DNA from: Rhodospirillales bacterium
Lineage (GTDB): Bacteria > Pseudomonadota > Alphaproteobacteria > Reyranellales > Reyranellaceae
Length of the DNA: 56,556 nucleotides
Direction: 5' to 3'
Assembly: GCA_947466085.1 (NCBI GenBank)
Contig: CANIEC010000010.1
Location: 1-56,556 of the forward strand
The notes beneath the pieces were generated by a model that did no database searches, was not told where the DNA came from, and saw nothing but the letters and a program-made list of their open reading frames with translations. Below are positions 17,156 through 25,948 of this stretch, in pieces. The stretch's first letter is position 1, and each line of letters opens with the position of its first letter. Position numbers and translations under genes: made by a program.

Positions 17156-18121
17156 CTAAGGAACCAGCAGACACTCCACGCCGCCGCCGGGCCGAGGCCT
17201 GAGCGGCGGCGTTTCCGTCGAGCAGCGCGGTTCGGCGATCGGGCAGCGCGGATGAAAGCGGCAGCCCGGCGGGATGTTGGCGGGATCGGGCATGACGTCG
17301 CCCAGGCCGACATCGGGCACGCCGAGGCCGGGCTCCGGCGTCAGCACCGAAGCCAGCAGTGCCTTGGTGTAGGGATGCTCCGGCTGGTGGAACAGCGCCT
17401 GCGTCGGCTTCTTCTCGACGATGCGGCCGAGATACATGACCGCCACCTCGCTCGCGACATGCTCGACGACCGCGAGATTGTGGCTGATGAACAGATAGGT
17501 GAGGCCCAGGTCGCGGCGCAGCTCGGCCAGCAGGTTCAGGATCTGCGCCTGCACCGAGACGTCGAGGGCCGAGGTCGGCTCGTCGCACACCACGATGCGC
17601 GGCCGCAGCACGAGCGCGCGCGCGATGGCGACCCGCTGGCGCTGGCCGCCTGACAGTTCGGCCGGCAGGCGGTTGCCCATCTCGCCGGGCAGGCCGACAC
17701 GCTCCAGCATTTCGTCGACGCGCTTGGCGATCTCGGCCCGCGAGAAGCTGCCCTGCGCCTGCAGGGGCATCGCCACGATGTCGCGAATGCGGGTCAGCGG
17801 GTTGAGCGAGGAGAAGGGGTCCTGGAACACCGGCTGGATCAGGCGCGCGCGCGCCTTGCGGTCCATGTCGACGATGCGCTGGCCCTCGACCGCGATGTCG
17901 CCGGAATCGGGCGTGAGCAGGCCCAGGATCAGGCGGGCGAGGGTGGACTTGCCGCAGCCCGACTCGCCCACGACACCCAGCACGCCGCCCGGCGGCACGG
18001 CAAAGGAGACGCCGTCGACGGCCACCACGCGGCGATCCTTGCCGAGGAGGCCGCCGGAGACACGGAAGGTCTTGCCGACCGACTTGAGTTCGATCGCCGG
18101 CAGGGTTGTCGTCGCGGTCAT
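17156..18121 (-). CDS. ABC transporter ATPase, DppF/OppF type
   Basis: The 321-residue ATPase has Walker A GESGCGKST near residue 54, signature LSGGQRQRVAIARAL near 153 and Walker B IVVCDEPTSALD near 175. The C-terminal oligopeptide/dipeptide extension includes the cysteine-rich PPGCRFHPRCPIAEPRC segment that in this family binds an iron-sulfur cluster. It pairs with the DppD-type ATPase encoded just upstream (4-base overlap) to energise peptide import. It is the last gene of the four-gene operon 20848 to 17156. Confidence 0.92.
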   Translation of the reverse strand: MTATTTLPAIELKSVGKTFRVSGGLLGKDRRVVAVDGVSFAVPPGGVLGVVGESGCGKSTLARLILGLLTPDSGDIAVEGQRIVDMDRKARARLIQPVFQDPFSSLNPLTRIRDIVAMPLQAQGSFSRAEIAKRVDEMLERVGLPGEMGNRLPAELSGGQRQRVAIARALVLRPRIVVCDEPTSALDVSVQAQILNLLAELRRDLGLTYLFISHNLAVVEHVASEVAVMYLGRIVEKKPTQALFHQPEHPYTKALLASVLTPEPGLGVPDVGLGDVMPDPANIPPGCRFHPRCPIAEPRCSTETPPLRPRPGGGVECLLVP

Positions 18122-19074
18122 GGCGCCAGCCGACAGAGATAGTCGTGGCCCGGCGCCGCGGTCTGATGCGGCACGGCGTGGGCACAGGTCGCGTCGGCGA
18201 AGGTGCAGCGATCACGGAAGCCGCAGCCTTCGAAGCCCGGTCCGATGCGCGGCACCGTACCGGGAATCGAGCCCAGCGGCTCGTCCTGGCGCTGCTTGCC
18301 CGGCACCGGCACGCAGCGGAGCAGGCCCTGCGTATAGGGATGCTTGGGATCGGCGAAGAGCTGGGCGGTGGCCGCGCTTTCGACGACTTCGCCCGCGTAC
18401 ATGACCGACACGCGATGGGCGATGCGGGCCACGATGCCGAGATCGTGGGTGATCAGCAGCAGACCGAGACCGAGGTCGCGCTGGAGCTGCGCGAGAAGGC
18501 GCAGGATCTGCGCCTGCACCGTGACGTCGAGCGCCGTGGTCGGCTCGTCGGCGATCAGGAGCTGCGGCTCGCACATCAGCGCCATGGCGATCATCACCCG
18601 CTGGCGCAGGCCGCCCGAGAGCTGGTGCGGGAACTGGCCGAGACGAAGCCCCGGCGCGGTGATGCCGACCTGGCCCAGCAGGTCGGCGGCGCGGTCGATG
18701 GCGACCCGCTGGCTCACCTTCTTGTGGCGGCGCATCACCTCGGTCATCTGCGAGCCGATCGTGTAGGCCGGATTGAGGCTGGTCATCGGCTCCTGGAAGA
18801 TCATCGCCATGGCATTGCCGCGCAGCCGCGCCATGCCCCGGTCGTCGAGCTTCAGCAGGTCGTCGCCCTGGAAGGTGAGGCGCTGCGCCGTGCGGTGGCC
18901 GCCGCGCGCCAGCAGGTTCATGATCGCGAGCGCGGTCACCGACTTGCCGCAGCCCGATTCGCCCACCAGGCAATGGGTCTCGCCGCGCTCCACCGTGAGC
19001 GAGGCGCCGCGTACCGCGGAGGTGCGGCCGCCGAAGCCGACTTCGAGCCGCTCGACGTCGAGAAGAGCGCTCAT
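18118..19074 (-). CDS. ABC transporter ATPase, DppD/OppD type
   Basis: The 318-residue ATPase has Walker A GESGCGKS near residue 40, signature LSGGLRQRVMIAMAL near 150, and Walker B LLIADEPTTALD near 170, followed by the family's C-terminal extension with cysteines in GCGFRDRCTFADATC. The ATG at 19074 overlaps the last bases of the upstream permease gene, and its own stop overlaps the next ATPase start, as expected for a tightly coupled dpp/opp operon. Confidence 0.92.
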   Translation of the reverse strand: MSALLDVERLEVGFGGRTSAVRGASLTVERGETHCLVGESGCGKSVTALAIMNLLARGGHRTAQRLTFQGDDLLKLDDRGMARLRGNAMAMIFQEPMTSLNPAYTIGSQMTEVMRRHKKVSQRVAIDRAADLLGQVGITAPGLRLGQFPHQLSGGLRQRVMIAMALMCEPQLLIADEPTTALDVTVQAQILRLLAQLQRDLGLGLLLITHDLGIVARIAHRVSVMYAGEVVESAATAQLFADPKHPYTQGLLRCVPVPGKQRQDEPLGSIPGTVPRIGPGFEGCGFRDRCTFADATCAHAVPHQTAAPGHDYLCRLAP

Positions 19075-19937
19075 GTGCGCGACCGCGTGCCGAAGGCGTC
19101 GCGCAAGCCGTCGCCCAGCAGGTTGATGCCGAGCACCAGCACGAACAGCGCCACGCCCGGAATGACGATCACCCAGGGGCTGAAGAACATGTAGTCCTTG
19201 GCCTCGGCGATCATCAGGCCCCACGAGGGGAGCGGCGGCGGAACGCCGAGGCCGAGGAACGACAGCGTCGCCTCGAGCAGGATCGCCAGCGCCACCTCGA
19301 GGGTCGCCACCACGACGAGGTGGCTCGCGATGTTGGGCAGGACCTCGCGCGACAGGACGCGGAAGCGCGAACAGCCGGCACACCAGGCGGCGGCGACGAA
19401 GTCGAGATTGCGGACCTGCATGGAGGTCGAGCGTGCAACCACGGCGAAGCGGTCCCACAACAGCAGACCGAGAGTCAGGACCAGCAATGTCATCGAGGTG
19501 CCGAGCAGGCCCACGACGGCGAGCGCCACCAGGACGACCGGGATGGAGAGGCGCGTGGTGATGGCGAACAGCACCGCGTCGTCGATGCGGCCGCCGAAGA
19601 AGCCGCCCAGCACGCCGATGGTGATGCCGATCACGCCGGAGACGATGGTGACGGTGACCCCGATCAGCATCGAGATGCGGCAACCCCAGATCAGGCGCGA
19701 GAGATAGTCACGGCCGAGCTGGTCGGTGCCGAGGATGAAGTCCGGATTGTGGCCCTCCATCCAGAACGGCACGAGCAGGCGGCGGTTGAGATCCTGCGTG
19801 AACGGATCGTGCGGCACGATCAGCGGCGCGAAGATCGCGCAGAACAGCGCAAGACCGACGATGACCGCGCCGATCCACGTGCCGGCGCTCTTCCAGCCCC
19901 GGCGCGGGCCGGCATTGACAGCCACGGCAGTGCTCAT
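19071..19937 (-). CDS. ABC transporter permease, DppC/OppC type
   Basis: The 288-residue inner-membrane permease has the N-terminal OppC-type region (DPFTQDLNRRLLVPF), the HxLGTDQLGRDYLSRLIWG segment near residue 72 that defines this subfamily, and an EAA-type loop (ATLEVALAILLEATLSFLGLG) near 215. About six membrane spans are visible. Start and stop both overlap the neighbouring genes by four bases. Confidence 0.92.
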   Translation of the reverse strand: MSTAVAVNAGPRRGWKSAGTWIGAVIVGLALFCAIFAPLIVPHDPFTQDLNRRLLVPFWMEGHNPDFILGTDQLGRDYLSRLIWGCRISMLIGVTVTIVSGVIGITIGVLGGFFGGRIDDAVLFAITTRLSIPVVLVALAVVGLLGTSMTLLVLTLGLLLWDRFAVVARSTSMQVRNLDFVAAAWCAGCSRFRVLSREVLPNIASHLVVVATLEVALAILLEATLSFLGLGVPPPLPSWGLMIAEAKDYMFFSPWVIVIPGVALFVLVLGINLLGDGLRDAFGTRSRT

Positions 19938-20848
19938 GCGCGCAGCCGCGGATCGAGCACGGCATTCAACAGGTCGGAGACCATTGTCAGGGCCACATAG
20001 ATGACGGCGAGCACCAGCACGACGGCCTGCACGACCGGGAAATCGTTCTTGGCGATGCTTTCCCAGGCAAGGAAGCCGACACCGTGCAGGGCGAAGACCT
20101 GCTCGATGACGATCGAGCCGCCGAGCATGAAGCCGAGCTGCACGGCGGCGATGGCGACGACGGGAATGGCGGCGTTGCGCAGGGCGTGCTTCAGCAGGAT
20201 CGAGGCGCGCGACAGCCCCTTGGCGCGCGCGGTGCGGATGTAGTCGCTGGCCATCGCCTGGATCATGCCGGCGCGCGTGAGGCGGGTCAGGGCCGGCACC
20301 GCCGAGAAGGCGAGCACGATGCCCGGCATCACGAAATGCTCCCACGAACCGGTGCCCGAGATCGGCAGCCAGCCCAGGCTGAGGCCGAAGACGATCATCA
20401 GCAGAAGGCCCAGCCAGAAGGACGGCATGGCCTGCCCGATCAGGGCGACCATCTGCACCGCGCGATCGAAGTTGGTGTTCTCGCGGACCGCGGCGAGGAT
20501 CCCCATGGGAATCGAAATGAGGAGCGCGAGCGAGAGGCCCGTCAGGCCGAGCGTCAGGGTCACCGGCATGCGCTCGGCGATCAACGTCGAGACGCGCGTC
20601 TGGAAGAAGTAGCTGTTGCCGAGATCGCCGGTCACCGCGCGCCCGACCCAGTCGAGGAACTGCTCGAGCACGGGGCGGTCGAGGCCGTAGGCCTTGCGCA
20701 CCGCCTCGATGTCGGCCGCCGTGGCGTTGGGCCCGGCGATCGAGATGGCGAGGTCGCCCGACAGCCGTGTGAGGATGAAGGCGAGGGTCATGACCGTGGC
20801 CGCGACGAGCAGCGCCACGATCAGGCGGCGGACGAGAAAGCGAAACAT
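19934..20848 (-). CDS. ABC transporter permease, DppB/OppB type
   Basis: The 304-residue permease starts MFRFLVRRLIVALLVA and has the DppB layout: a short N-terminal span, the periplasmic ADIEAVRKAYGLDRPVLEQF segment, and the TRLTRAGMIQAMASDYIRTARAKGLSR EAA-type loop region near residue 200 that contacts the ATPase. It is first in the operon with the other three transporter genes. Confidence 0.92.
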   Translation of the reverse strand: MFRFLVRRLIVALLVAATVMTLAFILTRLSGDLAISIAGPNATAADIEAVRKAYGLDRPVLEQFLDWVGRAVTGDLGNSYFFQTRVSTLIAERMPVTLTLGLTGLSLALLISIPMGILAAVRENTNFDRAVQMVALIGQAMPSFWLGLLLMIVFGLSLGWLPISGTGSWEHFVMPGIVLAFSAVPALTRLTRAGMIQAMASDYIRTARAKGLSRASILLKHALRNAAIPVVAIAAVQLGFMLGGSIVIEQVFALHGVGFLAWESIAKNDFPVVQAVVLVLAVIYVALTMVSDLLNAVLDPRLRA

Positions 20849-20983
20849 GTGCGGCGGGAGCTTAATGCGGATCGATCACGAAGGCGACCATGCGAATACC
20901 GCGCCAACTTCGGGATCGGGAGATACCCCAACGATCACGACGGGGCGCTTGGCGCGGGCGCGCTGGTCCTATAAGGGGGAGTC

Positions 20984-21439
20984 ATGCCGGTCTTCAACAA
21001 TCCTCGGCGCATGCCCTGCTTCGGCCTGGCGCCCACACTGGAGGATTTCGAAGCGATCGCCGCCGAGGCGCTCGCGACGATCCCCGAGGAATTCCGTCGT
21101 CACGTCGGCAACGTGCGCATCCAGATCGACGACTTCCCGTCCGACGAGGTCGAGAAGCAGATGGAACTCGAGACCCCGTTCGACCTGCTCGGTCTGTATC
21201 AGGGCGTGTCGATGATGGAGCGCGGTGCCGGTCATGTCGCCAACGACATCGACCGCATCTTTCTCTATCGCCGTCCGATCCTCGATTACTGGTGCGAGTC
21301 GGGCGAGGATCTGCCGCACATCGTGCGCCATGTATTGATCCACGAGATCGGCCACCATTTCGGCCTGAGCGACGACGACATGGAAGCGATCGAAGCGAAG
21401 GCCGAAGAAGAATCGCATCGCATTCAGCCGGGGGCTTGA
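20984..21439 (+). CDS. Zincin-like metallopeptidase family protein
   Basis: The 151-residue protein belongs to the short possible-metallopeptidase family (DUF1025). The zinc motif HEIGHHFGLSDDDM begins at His120, giving HExxH plus the downstream acidic cluster typical of the family, and the stretch LGLYQGVSMMERG in the middle is also conserved. Family members are 110-150 residues, so this is full length. No substrate is known. It is followed by an inverted-repeat element and then by a convergent gene. Confidence 0.85.
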   Translation: MPVFNNPRRMPCFGLAPTLEDFEAIAAEALATIPEEFRRHVGNVRIQIDDFPSDEVEKQMELETPFDLLGLYQGVSMMERGAGHVANDIDRIFLYRRPILDYWCESGEDLPHIVRHVLIHEIGHHFGLSDDDMEAIEAKAEEESHRIQPGA

Positions 21440-21459
21440 GCGGGCCCGGAAGTTAACGC

Positions 21460-21585
21460 CGTCGTCCTGAGCGGAGCTGCCCGAAGGGCTGCGCAGTCGA
21501 AGGACCCCTTTTCGTTTCGATCAGACGTGCGCTGGAAAAGAGGCCCTTCGACTGCGCGCCTGCGGCGCTTCGCTCAGGGCGACGA
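21460..21585. repeat. REPIN-like inverted repeat, about 45-bp imperfect arms
   Basis: The left arm (21460-21505: GTCGTCCTGAGCGGAGC, then GCGCAGTCGAAGGACC) and the right arm (21543-21585, its imperfect reverse complement) enclose about 37 bases. Each arm itself holds an internal hairpin. The outer GTCGTCCTGAGCG sequence is shared with the repeat at 54762-54842. No gene lies between the arms. It sits in the 292-base gap between convergent genes. Confidence 0.7.
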
Positions 21586-21609
21586 TTGTTTATAGTTGTT
21601 TGCAAGGGA

Positions 21610-21735
21610 TCATACCCGCATCGCCTCGCGATAGAGGCGCTCGGCGTTCGTCCACTTGATCGACTGCATAAAGGCCTCGATGTACTTCGCCGTGCCGGCG
21701 CCCGCGGCCAGAGAGCGGCAGGAAATGTCGGTCAG
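21610..21735 (-). pseudogene. Possible 3' remnant of an amidohydrolase-like gene
   Basis: On the minus strand a frame reads SLAAGAGTAKYIEAFMQSIK and then WTNAERLYREAMRV before a TGA at 21612-21610. The NAERLYR ending is how many amidohydrolase-2 proteins finish (helix, then NAxRLY). No start codon or upstream domain belongs to it because the next gene's 3' end occupies 21732 onward in another frame. It may be a leftover from a deletion. The frame's amino-acid composition is plausible but the assignment is tentative. Confidence 0.35.
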
Positions 21736-23144
21736 GGAGCGGAGTTGCGACGCACCGCCGGCACGCGGTAGCGGCCATCGATCATCGCCTCGTCGGGTTG
21801 ATAGGCGCGCAGGACCAGTCGCATCGGCCCGCCCGGTGCCGGCAGCCAGTTGGCGGCGCGCTCGCCCTGGGGGCGTTCACGCTGGATGTAGATCGTGAGG
21901 GACCCATCGGCGCCGCGCATCAGGTCGGGGGTGTGATCGCCGATCGAATAGCGGGCGATCGGATTGCCGACGAAGAAGGCGCGACCCTCCGGTGTCACTT
22001 CGTAGGCCGACAGCGACCAGAAGGCGCGTGCCGGCGGCAGGCCGTCGGCCGGAAAGGTGAGCGTGTAGCGCTGGGCGCCGGAGAGAGGGCGTCGGTCCGC
22101 ATCGACCGCGCAGCTCACATAGACCGCCTCGCCCGGACTCAAGGCGCCGAGTGCCGTCAGCGCCGTGGCGGCGCGATAGAGATAGTCGTCGCCGAAGTTG
22201 CCGAGGTGCCGCTCGCCGTAGGTCCAGCCGTCGATCGTGGGGCCGCGCCCGGCGGCAGCACGGATGTCTGCATGACCCTGCTCCATGCCGGTGAGAATGG
22301 CGCGCCGTTCGGCATCGCTGAAGGCGCGCTGGTCGAACCTGCGTCCGGGTTTCAGCTTCAGCGGGGCGAGCGCCTCCAACAGCGGGCGGTCGCGTTCGGG
22401 CAGTGGGCTCTCGCCCAGCGCCCGCATGCCGATGTCGAACAGATCGAACGGGTCAGCGGGATGAGGGGCCGGCCAGTCGGCCACGGGTTCGGGCGGCGCC
22501 TGCGTGCGGAAGCGCATCAGCTCGCCGGTCTCGAGGATGCGCCGTTCGTTGCGCATGTCGGGCGTCTCGAGCAGCACGCGGTTCTGCAGGATGCGCACGC
22601 GGTCGAGTTCCCCGGGGCCGTCGACAAGGATGCGGCCAAGCAGCCATACCGAGGTCGTGGGCGCGCGGACCAACGTCACGTCGCCCGGCGCGTCACCGTT
22701 CCACTTCGGCCCGACGATCATGTGCGTCGCCAGGCCGTTGCCTTTGAGGCGATTGCTGACCACGAGGAAGTTGTCGGTGAACAGGTCGACGAAGGCATAG
22801 CTGTAGTAGAGATCGCCGACCGGCGGCACGGTCAGGAACAGCGGTTCCAGCGAGAGGTCGAGCCAGGCGGAAGAATAGAGCGTGTCGGCGTTCGACGTCG
22901 TGACGTCGCGTGTGGTCGGATCGGCGAGCGTCGGCATATGACGCAAGCGGTTGAGCCGCTGACGCTGCGGGTTCGTCTCGTCGACCGTCGCGCGCCAGCG
23001 GGCGCGATACATTTCGTAGACCGGGAAGAGGTAGATCGTGGCGCGTCGTGCGAGGTCGCGCAGCGTCGCGGCGGCGTCCTGGGCTTCTGCCAGCGCAGGC
23101 AGGCCCATCAGCCCAGCCAGCGCGGCGCGGCGGCCGATCCTCAC
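21732..23144 (-). CDS. DUF1254/DUF1214 domain protein
   Basis: The 470-residue protein has a signal peptide (MRIGRRAALAGLMGLPALAEAQ) and the two-domain DUF1254-DUF1214 layout. The N-terminal domain includes YLFPVYEMYRARWRATVD and TTSNADTLYSSAWLDLSLEP; the C-terminal one includes PPARAFWSLSAYEVTPEGRAFF and WLPAPGGPMRLVLRAYQPDE. These proteins are periplasmic and of unknown enzymatic role. The start overlaps the mug stop by four bases, so it ends an operon Bug-mug-DUF1254. Confidence 0.9.
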   Translation of the reverse strand: MRIGRRAALAGLMGLPALAEAQDAAATLRDLARRATIYLFPVYEMYRARWRATVDETNPQRQRLNRLRHMPTLADPTTRDVTTSNADTLYSSAWLDLSLEPLFLTVPPVGDLYYSYAFVDLFTDNFLVVSNRLKGNGLATHMIVGPKWNGDAPGDVTLVRAPTTSVWLLGRILVDGPGELDRVRILQNRVLLETPDMRNERRILETGELMRFRTQAPPEPVADWPAPHPADPFDLFDIGMRALGESPLPERDRPLLEALAPLKLKPGRRFDQRAFSDAERRAILTGMEQGHADIRAAAGRGPTIDGWTYGERHLGNFGDDYLYRAATALTALGALSPGEAVYVSCAVDADRRPLSGAQRYTLTFPADGLPPARAFWSLSAYEVTPEGRAFFVGNPIARYSIGDHTPDLMRGADGSLTIYIQRERPQGERAANWLPAPGGPMRLVLRAYQPDEAMIDGRYRVPAVRRNSAP

Positions 23145-23683
23145 GCCGCGCGCTCGCGCAGATGTCGCCGTTCGGCGACAAAGGCGGCGGCTTCCTTCCA
23201 GGGCGCCAGCGTCCAGAAGGAGCGCGCGCGGCCCGAGGGCGAGGCCAGCACGAAGGCCACCGCGCCTTCGAGAAGCTCCACCTGCCGTCCATAGGCCGGC
23301 GCCTTGATGCCAAGGGCGAGCGACGCGGCGTTCTTGGAGGTGAAGGCGATGGCGGCGGGCTGAAAACGCCGCAGCTTCGCGTGCAGCGACGGCGCATCCA
23401 TCGCCCCGGGCGTCAGCTCGTGATCGGATCCGACCTCGGTCTTGTTGAGGTCGGTCAATCCCAGCCCGAGACCCAGCAGTTCAGGAAAGCGCTGCGGTGC
23501 CAGCCGCTCGGGCGTCAGGCCGACCGCATGCAGGGTCGGCCAGAACGCATTGCCGGGATTGGCGTAGTAAGCCCGCGCCTTGTAGGACGCGGGGCTGGGC
23601 GCGGTGCCGCAAAACACCAGGTCGAGCGCTGGTGCCAGCAGGTCCGGGATGAGAGGGCTACTCCGGCTTGATGCCCGCGGCAC
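23141..23683 (-). CDS. mug: Mismatch-specific DNA glycosylase (Mug/TDG)
   Basis: The 180-residue protein matches G/T(U) mismatch-specific uracil/thymine DNA glycosylases of the Mug branch. The N-terminal motif LVFCGTAPSPASYKARAYYANPGNAFWP contains the family's CGxxP and NPGNxFW active-site elements, LTDLNKTEVGSD follows, and the insertion loop SPSGRAR lies near residue 150. It removes uracil or ethenocytosine from DNA. The ATG at 23683 lies inside the end of the upstream Bug gene (26-base overlap), an unusual operon partner for a repair enzyme. Confidence 0.88.
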   Translation of the reverse strand: MPRASSRSSPLIPDLLAPALDLVFCGTAPSPASYKARAYYANPGNAFWPTLHAVGLTPERLAPQRFPELLGLGLGLTDLNKTEVGSDHELTPGAMDAPSLHAKLRRFQPAAIAFTSKNAASLALGIKAPAYGRQVELLEGAVAFVLASPSGRARSFWTLAPWKEAAAFVAERRHLRERAA

Positions 23684-24632
23684 GAATGACCTCGCCCCAG
23701 CGCTTGATCTCGGTCTGGATATAGGCGTCGATCTCGGGAACCGTCATGATGCCGGGCTCGAAGCCGCCCGCCTTCATGCTCGCCATGACGTCGGGCGACT
23801 TCAGCGCCTTCTCCGTCGCCACGCGCAGCCTGTCCTTGATCTTGGCCGGCGTGCCGGTCGGCACGGCCCAGATCGACCACGACGTCACCACGAGATCGGG
23901 CGATACGACCTCGGCGAAGGTCGGCGTGTCGGGCGTCACCGGCGAACGCTTGGCGCCGCTCGACGCCATGGGCTTCAGCTTGCCCGCGCTCACCTGGCTC
24001 ATCAGAGAATCGATGTTGGAGATGACCATCGGCACGTGGCCGGCCAGCACGTCTGCGGCGGCCGCGGCGGCGCCGCGATAGCTGATGAAGGTGATGTCGA
24101 CGCCGGTCTTCTGCTTGAACAACTCCATCGTCAGGGTCGGCGAGGTGCCGAGGCCGGATGAGCCGAAGGAGTACTTGCCGGGCTCCTTCTTCGCCGCCTC
24201 GATCAGCTTGGGCAGCGTATCGTGCGGGAAGTTTGGATTGCAGCACAGCAGGTTGGGCTGTGTGCCGATCCAGGCCACGGTCTCGAGGTCGGTAACGGCG
24301 TTGTAGGCGGGCCTGCGATAGAGGTGGGGCACCAGCGCGTGGCTGCCGATGTTGCCCAGCAGCACCGAGTAGCCGTCAGGCGGCGACTTGGCGACATTGT
24401 CGGCGGCGATCGATCCGCCGGCGCCGGTGCGGTTTTCGACCACGAAGGTCTGGCCGAATTCTTCGCTGAGTTTCACCGCAAGGCGGCGGGCGATATTGTC
24501 CTGCGAGCCACCGGGCGTGAACGGGCAGACGATGCGGACGTTGCGGTTGGGCCAGTCGTCGCCCTGCGCCAGGGCGAAGGTGGGAACGAACGGTAGCGTC
24601 GCCAGGCCGGCCGTGAAGTGACGTCTCCTCAT
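23658..24632 (-). CDS. Bug/TctC-family solute-binding protein (orphan)
   Basis: The 324-residue protein starts MRRRHFTAGLATLPFVPTFALAQ (signal peptide) and continues with the Bug core: VRIVCPFTPGGSQDNIARRLAVKL, then VVENRTGAGGSIAADNVAKSPPDGYSVLLG. A GGAAAG site precedes the ATG at 24632. It overlaps mug downstream, giving an operon with a DNA glycosylase and DUF1254. It is divergent from the acyl-CoA dehydrogenase gene, so the two promoters share the 153-base gap. No TctA/TctB partner is present. Confidence 0.9.
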   Translation of the reverse strand: MRRRHFTAGLATLPFVPTFALAQGDDWPNRNVRIVCPFTPGGSQDNIARRLAVKLSEEFGQTFVVENRTGAGGSIAADNVAKSPPDGYSVLLGNIGSHALVPHLYRRPAYNAVTDLETVAWIGTQPNLLCCNPNFPHDTLPKLIEAAKKEPGKYSFGSSGLGTSPTLTMELFKQKTGVDITFISYRGAAAAAADVLAGHVPMVISNIDSLMSQVSAGKLKPMASSGAKRSPVTPDTPTFAEVVSPDLVVTSWSIWAVPTGTPAKIKDRLRVATEKALKSPDVMASMKAGGFEPGIMTVPEIDAYIQTEIKRWGEVIRAAGIKPE

Positions 24633-24785
24633 CGCGTCTTTCCTTTTGTATGGAGTTTGTTGCGCGCGATGATGCACGAGGTGTGTCGCGCCGCCTAGGG
24701 CCGTCCCTCGCCTGGATTTCGTCCTGAGGTTCCGCGGCCTTGTCCGCCCCCGGCTGTCGGGCATGATGGCGGCCGGGAGGATCGA

Positions 24786-25946
24786 ATGAAGACGATCGAC
24801 AAGGCCGACGAAGCCCAGCTGCTTGCCACCATCGACCGCTGGATCGAGCGGGAGGTGGCGCCGCGCGTGAAGGAATTCGACCATGCCGACAAATGGCCGG
24901 CGGAGATCGTCGAGCAGATGAAGGAACTCGGTCTGTTCGGCGCCACGATCAGCCCGGAATATGGCGGGCTCGGCCTGCCGGCCACGACCTACGCCGAGAT
25001 CGTGATGCGCGTCTCGTCGGTGTGGATGGCCATCACCGGCATCTTCAACTCCCACCTGATGTTGGCGCTGGCGGTCGAGAAGTTCGGCACGCCGCGGCAG
25101 AAGGAGCGATGGCTGCCCAAGTTCGCCACGGGCGAGATCCGGGGCGGTCTTGCGTTGACCGAACCCGATGCCGGCACCGATCTCCAGTCGATCCGCATGG
25201 TCGCCAGGCGCGACGGCAACGACGGCTACGTGATCAACGGCACCAAGACCTGGATCTCCAACGGAATCGAGGGCCACTGCTTCGCCATGCTGGTGAAGAC
25301 CGATCCCGAGGCCAGCCCGCGCCACACCGGCATGAGCCTGTTCATCACGCCCAAGGGACCGGGCTTCACGGTCGGCCGCAAGCTCGAGAAGCTCGGCTAC
25401 AAGTCGATCGATTCGGGCGAGCTGGTGTTCGAGGACTACAGGATCCCGGCCGATCACCTGATCGGCGAGGTCGAGGGGCAGGGCTTCGCGCAGGTCGCGG
25501 GCGGGCTCGAGCTTGGACGAATCAACGTGGCCTCGCGCGGTGTCGGCATCGCCGAGGGCGCGCTCAGGCTGGCGACGAGCTATTCGCAGATGCGCAGGAC
25601 CTTCGGCAAGCCGATCTGCGAGCACCAGGCGATCCAGCTCAAGCTCGGCGAGATGGCGACGCGCGCCCGCGCCGCCCGCCTGCTCACCCTCGATGCCGCC
25701 GCCATCTTCGATCGCGGCGAACGCTGCGACATGGAAGCCGGCATGGCGAAATACTTCTCGTCCGAGGCCGCCCTGGAGAACAGCATCGAATCGATGCGCA
25801 TCCACGGTGCCTACGGCTATTCCAAGGAATACGACATCGAGCGGCTCTATCGCGACGCGCCCCTCACCTGCATCGGCGAGGGTACCAACGAGATGCAGCG
25901 CATCATCATCGCGCGGCAGTTGATCAAGCGGAACCCGATCTCGTGA
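24786..25946 (+). CDS. Acyl-CoA dehydrogenase
   Basis: The 386-residue flavoprotein has the full acyl-CoA dehydrogenase layout: N-terminal helical domain, the ALTEPDAGTDLQSI FAD/substrate motif near residue 122, the TKTWISNG segment near 155, and a C-terminal helical domain with RIHGAYGYSKEYDIERLYRDA and a GEGTNEMQRIIIARQL ending. It oxidises an acyl-CoA to the enoyl-CoA using FAD. Its stop overlaps or touches the start of a CaiB-like CoA transferase, followed by a second one, suggesting a catabolic operon for a CoA-activated acid. Confidence 0.92.
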   Translation: MKTIDKADEAQLLATIDRWIEREVAPRVKEFDHADKWPAEIVEQMKELGLFGATISPEYGGLGLPATTYAEIVMRVSSVWMAITGIFNSHLMLALAVEKFGTPRQKERWLPKFATGEIRGGLALTEPDAGTDLQSIRMVARRDGNDGYVINGTKTWISNGIEGHCFAMLVKTDPEASPRHTGMSLFITPKGPGFTVGRKLEKLGYKSIDSGELVFEDYRIPADHLIGEVEGQGFAQVAGGLELGRINVASRGVGIAEGALRLATSYSQMRRTFGKPICEHQAIQLKLGEMATRARAARLLTLDAAAIFDRGERCDMEAGMAKYFSSEAALENSIESMRIHGAYGYSKEYDIERLYRDAPLTCIGEGTNEMQRIIIARQLIKRNPIS

Positions 25947-25948
25947 GT

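Noticed and set aside
23658-25805. 715-codon minus-strand frame
   Set aside because: The portion above 24632 lies antisense to the acyl-CoA dehydrogenase gene; only the Bug protein from 24632 is real.
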